DNA of 64,000 nucleotides. Origin: Symbiodinium natans (lineage: Eukaryota; Sar; Dinophyceae; Suessiales; Symbiodiniaceae). The notes under the pieces are model-generated. The model was given only the letters and a program-made list of their open reading frames with translations, made no database searches and was not told the origin of the DNA. Position numbers and translations under genes: made by a program. The number at the start of each line of letters is the position of its first letter. Position 1 is the stretch's first letter. The DNA is taken from contig CAJNDS010002469.1 of assembly GCA_905221605.1 (NCBI GenBank), positions 188,001-252,000 of the forward strand, read 5' to 3'. Shown piece by piece: positions 56,821 through 64,000 of the stretch.

Positions 56821-58806
56821 ATGGCACTGCCAACCTCGTCGTCGAGTGCCGACACAACCATGACCTTCGGTGATGGTGATGCTATTGCTGCACCTGCATT
56901 GGGCGAAAGCACAGGCTGCGCCGACACAGATGCGGTTACATCATCAGATGATGCCGTTGAGCTGGTCGCGGTTGCGAAGGCACCCGCACGAACCAGAAGT
57001 GGTTTGAGCGTACTGCGTGAAGATGGAAACTCGAAGATGAGTCAAGTTTCACGCCTCAGATCCACTTCCAGACAATCATCGGAACGAACATCAAAGAGAT
57101 CCAACACTCCAAGTACTCCACGACGAAGAAGAGGCACTTCTACACGAATCTCTCCACGATCCTCGCCGGACGCCGGACGACCGGAAACGTCACCGCGAAG
57201 AGGGTACGGTGGCCCTCTTTTGGGTACCGGCCTCCCCAGTTCGGAACCTCCGGCTGGCGGTAGGAGCGGGCTTGATTCGGGTCCCCCGGTTGAGTCTGCT
57301 AACCCTCTAGCGGAACGAATCCGGCAAGAAGGCGAAAGGCGGGAAATGGGAGAGGTCATTGCCATGTTGCGACTGAAGATCGAGGAGATGCAACAGGAAG
57401 ACTATGGGGCATCACTCAGGATCGAGCAGCTAGAACGCGAACGTGATCAGAACGCGCAACTGGCTGCTCATATCCATCAACGTCACGAAGCTACACTCGC
57501 TGAACGTGAGCAAGTCGTTGGTGCCACGATCGCAACGCTGGAGCAACATGCTGCCGACAATCATCACCAAGCGACGATGACTCAGGAGCAGCTGATGCAC
57601 CAGCAACGCGAGATGGCGCAGTACATGGTCAACGTGGAAGAAGCGGCCCATGGTGAAGGAAACACGATAGCTCGAGAATATCAGCGACTTACAGAGGAGC
57701 TGAACATTCGAGCACATGAAAATCTGAGAAGGCGAGCCGATCTACAACAAGCCGAAATCATTGTGGCCCAGATGGAAGATCAGCTGCGAACCTCCGAGTT
57801 TGCACGTGAAGCATCCGAGAAGCAGAAGAGCGAGATGCGAGAATATGCTCATCATGAGAGCGTGGCATTGCAGGATGAACGCGATCAGACCAGGCTCTTG
57901 AACGTGAACATTCATGGCGTCATCGTTCAGTACCACGAAGAAGAAGAAAGAGCAGCTGCTTTGAGACAAGCTGTGCACGAAATGGAGCAGCGATTGGAAG
58001 GCCAACATGCTTCGTTGCCTAGCATCCATGAGGAGCTGCAAAGGGTACGAGCGGAATGCCAATCTCATGAGGACGTCAATCGACGACTGACATCGGAATT
58101 GGATGCTGCGAGACAGGTTCAAACGTACAACCGACCTACGTCAGCCGGAACGTCTGAGTGGGATAATGTTTCTTCAGTGCCTAGGGTAGGTGTGCATAAT
58201 TCGCGTCCACAAAGCGTTCAATCCCGTTCAGGAATAACCCAAGCTTACAGCAGTCCGGAAGAAGTTGATCGTGATATGCCAATGTCATCTACGACGGAAT
58301 CGAGGTTCAAGACATGGGTCCAGAACACCATTCCTGGGGTGGGTTCGGCTTCGCCGGCTCATTCCCAGGGTGGAGATGCCTCAAAGGAGGGTTCGGGTCC
58401 CCCGGCTCTTCCCACGAGGCCATCGTTGTTCGGAGGACCACCTATTCCAGTGGCAGAAAGCCGACCGACTTCTACAAGGACATCGTTATTTGGTGGACCT
58501 CCCGTTCTCGTTCCAGAAGTACCATCAGTTCCCAACCTGGTTCCGGGAAGGATGTTCACGACAGGTTTGCTGGACTTGCCTCCTGGCTTGGCTACCAGAC
58601 CACACACCTCACAGTTACTTGCTGATCCACCTACGGCGTCCACGTCCTACCAGTGTGTGCGGCAACCATCGCGTTCACAGTTACTTGCTGGGCGACGGCG
58701 TCCACGCCAGTGTGTGCGGCAACCATCGCGTTCGCGGCATACGGGCGAGGTCACGCCGGGAATGGCTTCAAATTCCTCCGAATGCTCCCAATCATCCTCA
58801 AGATCC
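56821..58806 (+). CDS. Element 2: gag N-terminal, coiled-coil part
   Basis: Starts at ATG 56821. About 160 residues of Ser/Arg/Pro-rich disorder are followed by a long coiled coil (GEVIAMLRLKIEEMQQED ... EERAAALRQAVHEMEQRLE, roughly residues 165-440), then a Pro/Gly/Ser tail with repeated SLFGGPP and a 57-bp in-frame tandem duplication (58651 and 58708, QCVRQPSRS twice). In this frame it would end at 58863; the true continuation lies one frame on from about 58806. A coiled coil of this length is unusual for copia gag and could drive particle assembly. Confidence 0.75.
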
Positions 58807-59275
58807 TCGCGCAAACGCTTCGACAACTGTTCAGCAAGAAGCTTTACGAAGGCAAATGGATGATCTTCGGGAAGAAATGAGCAGAATGAGAGACACCGAA
58901 GCTCGTCTTCGTCGTGAACGAGATCAATGGCGTACAATTGCTGAAGAACAGGAGCAAGAGAATGAGGGTGAAGAGGGAGAGAACGAGGAGGAAGGCGAAC
59001 CAGAAGGGGACGGAGACAAAACAGACCCCGGATCCTGGAAGCCAATCAAGAAAGGAGGTGGAGGAGGTGATGGTGGTGGCAATCCAGACTCTTCTCCCCA
59101 CGGTGGTGGTGGAGGAGGTGGCGGTGGATCTGGACCCGAAGATGGACTTGATTACACCGAAGGGCCAAAGATATCCCGAAGAGAAGCCGACAAGATCAAC
59201 ATTCCTGCGTTTCCCAAGGTCACTCACTTGGACGCTTGGCAGGCAGCAGTCACCACAAACGTCCTGGCCGCGTGT
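58807..59275 (+). CDS. Element 2: gag middle part in a shifted frame
   Basis: Reads ANASTTVQQEALRRQM, DDLREEMSRMRDTEARL, a Glu-rich stretch, a Gly-rich linker (59060-59130) and ISRREADKINIPAFPK, VTHLDAWQAAVTTNVLAA, the start of the capsid. The shift in (+1) near 58806 and out (-1) near 59275 cancel, as if one base had been gained and another lost. Confidence 0.75.
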
Positions 59276-62200
59276 GCGGATACCAATCCTGGATCAAATG
59301 GCTGCAAGAGTCTTTCAAGCCGATGCCGGATGTTGAAGGGCTCAATGACTCGGGACATGTCAAGTTCAGAAGCATCGACGTGAAGCTGGCAAGTGCGATG
59401 ACTCTCATGTTACGGAATGCTGGAGATCAAGCAGCCGATCTGTTCTTGGAAGTGAACCTCAAATCAAACGCGTACATTCGCGGGAACGAGTACAAGGTTC
59501 TGAAGGGACGACAGATCATTGCTATGATGATGGAAAGCTTCCGCGCACGGGATCGCCTTGACATGGTTTACACGATCGATTACCTGACCAAACTGCAGTA
59601 TCCTGGGGACAACAAGATTGCCGCATTCAAAGCAACGTGGCTAGAGATCATCTCTCGGATTCGACCTGAAGATGTACCTTCCACGAATGCCCTCCGCGAC
59701 ATCTTGTACCAGAAGATATCAGGATCCTCCGAGATGAACATGGAGCTCAAGCTTGACTATGACATCAAGAGCTATGACGATCCAGAGAGATCACATGATA
59801 TGCTGCTGAGGATCATGGACCGGGCAGTGCAGAGGAGAAGAGAGAAGAAGAACCTCAACGAGACACAACATGGTCTGAACCAGATGGTTGCTGGGAAGGA
59901 CCTGCTTGCTGCACCAGCTAGGCCCGATCCCAAAGGGCCTCCCTCATCCGCGCCAGACAAGGACAAGAAGAAGAAGACGAATGAGAGAGGCAAGGACAAA
60001 GAAGCTGCGGATGCTGCGCCTGTACTCCCAAAGAGTAAAGCAAAGGCACACGAAAAGGACAAGAAGAAGGGGAAAGGTAAAGGCAAAGAACGATCCCGAT
60101 CTCCTTCATCATCACGATCGCTGACCGACAAGGAAAAGGCGAAGATTCGTTGCAAATTTCACTTCGGAGGAGGATGCAATGCAGGAAAGAATTGCAAATG
60201 GAGTCACAAAGATACGGACAGAGGACGACCGTCTTCACGAGATGATAAGAATCAGAGAGCGCGAAGCCCGTCATCAAAACCATCGGAACGACCTTGCTTC
60301 CAGTGGAGCAAGAACGGATCCTGCAGCCGAGAGAATTGCCCTTTCAAGCATGACCCGGCTAAGGCAGCGCCCGCAACCGGGGAAACCGACGCGAATGCGA
60401 AGGCAAAAGCAAAGGCGAAGGCGAAGGACAAGAAGAAGAAGCCTGAACCTGCCGCACCCGCGATTGCGATTCGAGGTCTGCCTGCAGTACCTGTTCTTCG
60501 ATCCCTAGGTGATGGTGACGGTGATTCTGACGACGAGTCAATTGATGGCGACGCGGCGTCAGATTGCTCCACCGACGATGAGATCGGATCCTATCACAGA
60601 GACGTCAAGGACCTCAAGGTTTCCTTCGAACGGGGAACGAAGTTCGCGTCATCGAAGCCGAGGCGATCACACAAAGATAGAGGATTCGCCCCGCGACTTT
60701 TTACAGAAGCGAACCTGAAGCACGAGAACCACATCTCGGAGGTCGAGTACGAGAAGCACAAAGCAAGAGCTAGGGCTCGACTGATGGAAGATATGTGTCT
60801 GGGCAAAGATGGAGGATGCATACCAGTTAGGATTCCAGGAACCGAGAAGGTGATTATGTTCAAGTTCGACAACAAGAAGGGGAAGTTTCATGAAAGAGCC
60901 TTGAGCGTTGATGAGAGTCGTAAGGAACTGATGAAGAACCCGAACATGTGTATGGTCCAACCAGAATTTATTCGCAGGAAGCTGAAATTCATCATGGACA
61001 CAGGATGCGGACATGACCTTATCTCTCTAGAAAAGGTCGCCAAGCACGGCATCGACACTGCAATGGATTGCGAATCTACATCGTTCCAGACGGCGAATGG
61101 TGTCACTATGACCAACCAGACGGCGGAATTCTTGACGAAATCCTTCAAGGAGCCCATCAAAGCACATGTATTGGAGAATACACCTTCTGTGCTGTCAGTT
61201 GGGAAGAGATGCATGCTTCACGGCTATTCCTTTGTGTGGCCCGCGGGACGTCCACCATTTATGGTGAACGATGCTGGCGAGAGGATACAATTCTTCGTGC
61301 AAGGAGACATCCCCTATGTCAGAGTGGGAAGCAAAGGAGCCAAAGCCCATGAGGAACCCGAAGCGATGGAAATGTTCCGCTTGGTGCAGAAGTACAAGGA
61401 CAAGGTGGACGATGATACCGACGACGATTCGACGTATGTTGCGGTACCAGGTCTTGACGACATCGGCGAGGAGATCCCCGACGTAGCTTCCGAAGCTGAC
61501 GAAGAAGAAGACGGCGAAGTAGTCGAAGGCGATGAAGCTCGTGAAGATGAACCACAAGCCGAACTTCCAGTTGAGGCTGAGGGCGACGCGCAGGAGATCG
61601 ACGTGGAAGGTGACGAATCTGGTCCAGATAGAAGGGCGAAGGTCGGCACCTTGAAGGCCGAAGCGAACACCTTGGCTCATCTTTGTACCCATCGATTCCG
61701 AAATCCCTATTGTGATGCATGCGTGAGAGCAAAGATGAAGCATTTCAGAACCCAAAAGGGAGCATTCAAACGAGAAGTCAATGAGTGGGGTGACTTGGTG
61801 ACGTTCGACTTTGTGGATATGGGAAAAGCCACGGATAAGGGGGTGGGTCTTGACGACGAGCTCCGTGAAATCCTGGTATTCCGCGACGTGGCCACGAAGG
61901 TGGTTGCAGCATATCCCACAATCTCCAGAGAAGAAGGAGAAGTTGTACGATGTATGAAGAGATTCATGGGAAAGAAGAAAGTGAGGCTGGCATATAGTGA
62001 CTGCGCAGATGAGTTCATTGCGGCGATGAACAAGCTCAAAATTCCATTGGATCACTCGTTGCCAGGACGTCCTATGAACAACTCTCTGGCGGAAAGGACC
62101 AACCAGTTCGTCATCACTGCTACAGCCACGTCGTTGCTGCATGCAGGGCTACCTGCGAACTATTGGCCCTATGCCTTGAATTGCGTCACTCACAATCTCA

Positions 62201-64000
62201 ACGCCGAGGATGTGGATGGTGAGTCGGCGTGGCAGAGAATGTCTGGGAAAGAATTCCCGGGAAAGTTGATTCCGTTTGGAGCAAAGGTTTACTTCAAACC
62301 GACCGAGACCCGCGAACCAACATATGGTGGAAAGTTTGACCCGAAGGGAATACCCGGCATTTTCGCAGGATATGTCCTTAATGCGGGGCAAACATGGTCA
62401 CGAAAGTATCGTGTGTGGGACATGAAGGAGTTCGCGAATGCCAACTTTGCGCATGATGCGAAAGTGCCTCGCAAGCTTCAAATTCCCTACATCACCGAAC
62501 GGGTCATCATGCCGGATGAAATTGCCTTTCCGCTCAAGCTCGAGTACGAGAGAATGAACGGAACACTTGAAGGACTGAAAGAAGGAAAGGATCTCGGAGG
62601 AAAAGAAATCAAGGACAAGCCACCAGGAGAAGGTGACGACGACGATGATGACGACAATGGCGATGATGGTGGTGACCTACCTGATCGCCAAGAACGCGTC
62701 AAAGCCATGGAGAAGGAAATGCTCGACTATGTCATGGAGAACGATGACATTGTGCCTGATCTTTCAGAATTTCCAGATGATCAACCCGGTGAACCTCGCG
62801 ACGGACCAGCATTGGAGTCTGAAGATGCCAAAGCCCTCAGATTGATTGGCGACTCCATTCTCGACAGTGCAGGAAGTGTACCACAGAGCGAAGGAGTACC
62901 GGATGTTGCTTCGGATCCTCCGAGCAGCAAAAGGGAAACTAAGCGTGGTACTCCCCCCAAAACCGTTTCGGAACCTCCGGACGGCAAAGGGGAACCTGCA
63001 TCGTCATCACGCGGTCCAACTGGGCGTTCCATTCCGGACATTGACGAGACTGACCCTGCATTCATCATCGCAAAGCTCAAGGAAGCTGGACTCATCGGAC
63101 CGGAACCCGAGTTCTGGAAGTTCGGTACTCCCGGCGACGGTCGTGTCTACATCAATGACGACGGCGAACCTTGCAAGATCGACAAGCGGGGGGCTCCGTT
63201 CAAGATTGGGAGTGATGGTAGACGATTGCTACCCTCCACACGTCCGAAGGGCAAGTTCACTCCTGAAGAATGGCACAAGCTCGGAAGCGAAGGAAGGAAG
63301 ATCGAACTTAAGAAGATAAAGAAGGTCGAAGAGAAGGAGGCCAAGAAGGCTCGCAAGAAGGAGGCCAAGGAGAAGAAGAAAGGCAAAGAGCATAAAGACG
63401 CACTCGTTGCATCGTTGGAGGCACTACTTCCCAAGGTCGTGCCTGCGGAGAAGATCGATTTGGACTTCAGGGCGGGAACGACTACTGGATGGACATGGTG
63501 CGAGGAACAGGTGACGCAGATTGCCACAGAAATGTTTCTGGACGATGTGCTGCCTGCTCTTCCAAGTGAATTGGCAGAGTTCGGATTGAGAGCTCCTCGC
63601 ATGCCATGTGTGTCATCAACCAAAGAGAAACACAGAGAGAAGCTCGCATGTGCAGCGCCGTGCTTCAACGCCATGGTTACACGTCCAGTCAACCGCAAGG
63701 AGATGTACGAGAATCCCAAAGCCATGGAGGCGTTCATGAAAGAATGGAAAGGCTTGTGGGATCAGGAAGTCTTCGACTTTAGCCAAGTGCGGGAGTATGA
63801 CGACGTGGTCAGAGAAGCCAAGAAGTCCAACGCGAAGGTGCACATGGCAAGAGTGCATGGTCTCATCTATGAGAAGAACTATCAACTCAAAGAAGGGGAC
63901 CCTGCAAGGAAGTTCAAAGGAAGAGGTGTGCTGCTTGGAGATCAAGTCAAAGATCAGAATATGGAGGCGGCGCTGTTCCAGGACCTCGGAAACTCTCCGG
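59276..64000 (+). CDS. Element 2: gag-pol polyprotein, open at the window end
   Basis: About 1575 codons without a stop. Capsid: YQSWIKWLQESFKPMPD to LLRIMDRAVQRRREK. A basic Lys/Glu tract, then two CCCH fingers, CKFHFGGGCNAGKNCKWSH (60151-60207) and CFQWSKNGSCSRENCPFKH (60295-60351), replace the usual CCHC knuckle. Protease: FIMDTGCGHDLIS, DTG at 60997. Integrase zinc site HLCTHRFRNPYCDAC (61678-61722); catalytic D in VTFDFVD (61807), D in YSDCADEF (61999), E in LAERTNQ (62092), spacing 30 rather than 35. A long acidic then basic linker leads to RT beginning AFMKEWKGLWDQEVFD; KGRGVLLGDQVKDQN is visible, the YVDD motif is beyond the end. Confidence 0.9.

Larger units (their letters stand above)
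56479..64000 (+). mobile_element. Ty1/copia retrotransposon (element 2), cut by window end
   Basis: Order: candidate LTR, gag with coiled coil and capsid, two CCCH fingers, DTG protease, integrase zinc site and DDE core, a linker, and the first part of RT at 64000. Integrase before RT is the copia order. It is unrelated in gag to element 1, shares no methyltransferase-like domain and lies on the opposite strand. Two frame changes in gag offset each other; the pol frame is intact for over 4.7 kb. Confidence 0.9.

Noticed and set aside
57042-63945. Many 60-315 codon minus-strand frames opposite element 2
   Set aside because: All are antisense shadows of the continuous gag-pol frame; none shows independent domains.
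1-64000. tRNA, rRNA or snRNA genes
   Set aside because: I looked for T-arm motifs and other hallmarks by eye and found none that folds convincingly; absence is not proven without a dedicated search.

Overview
The window looks like nuclear DNA of a dinoflagellate, most like the Suessiales/Symbiodiniaceae. Four things point there: plant-type TTTAGGG/CCCTAAA repeats scattered throughout, Ty1/copia retroelements of the dinoflagellate kind, very short candidate exons all on the + strand (dinoflagellate genes run in long one-way clusters), and a near-match to the 3' end of the dinoflagellate spliced leader at 56577. The species cannot be named from sequence alone. It is not a chromosome end: the telomere-like arrays are short, occur in both orientations and are interspersed with unique DNA.

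About 48 kb (1-21 kb and 30-56 kb) has one recurring layout. Short unique, mostly GC-rich segments of roughly 35-300 nt are usually preceded by a CCCTAAA array and followed by a TTTAGGG array. Most unique segments begin right after (C/T)AG, hold an open frame on the + strand, and end at a GT (or GC), sometimes a strong donor such as GTGAGT, GTAAGG or GTTAGT and sometimes the GT of the GTTTAG repeat itself. I annotate these as candidate exons of unidentified + strand genes whose introns start with TTTAGGG and end with CCCTAAA. A short GC-rich segment is often open by chance and the repeat supplies a GT for free, so single exons are weak; the repeated left-edge AG and one-way layout carry the case. 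I cannot join them into gene models. A WD-like exon (42875), a signal-peptide first exon (55851), a Cys-rich membrane-anchored last exon (45430) and longer exons at 39270, 46465, 52368 and 53465 stand out.

The candidate introns also hold several families of 80-130 bp inverted-repeat (MITE-like) elements, a 1.25-kb AT-rich palindrome-ended element (50793-52040), a 57-nt G run next to an inverted 21-bp satellite (1301-1786), a hairpin satellite (2990-3550), a compound GT microsatellite (4632-4862) and locally homogenised variants of the telomere-like unit.

Two LTR retrotransposons interrupt this landscape. Element 1 (21183-29546, minus strand) has identical 257-bp LTRs and a 5-bp target duplication TTGAT. 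It encodes gag, a CCHC knuckle, protease, a cytosine-methyltransferase-like domain, integrase, RT and RNase H, but is cut by one stop and five frame changes, all in the same direction. Element 2 (from about 56479 off the right end, plus strand) has a coiled-coil gag, two CCCH zinc fingers, a DTG protease, integrase and the start of RT; only its gag is frame-shifted, twice and in compensating directions.
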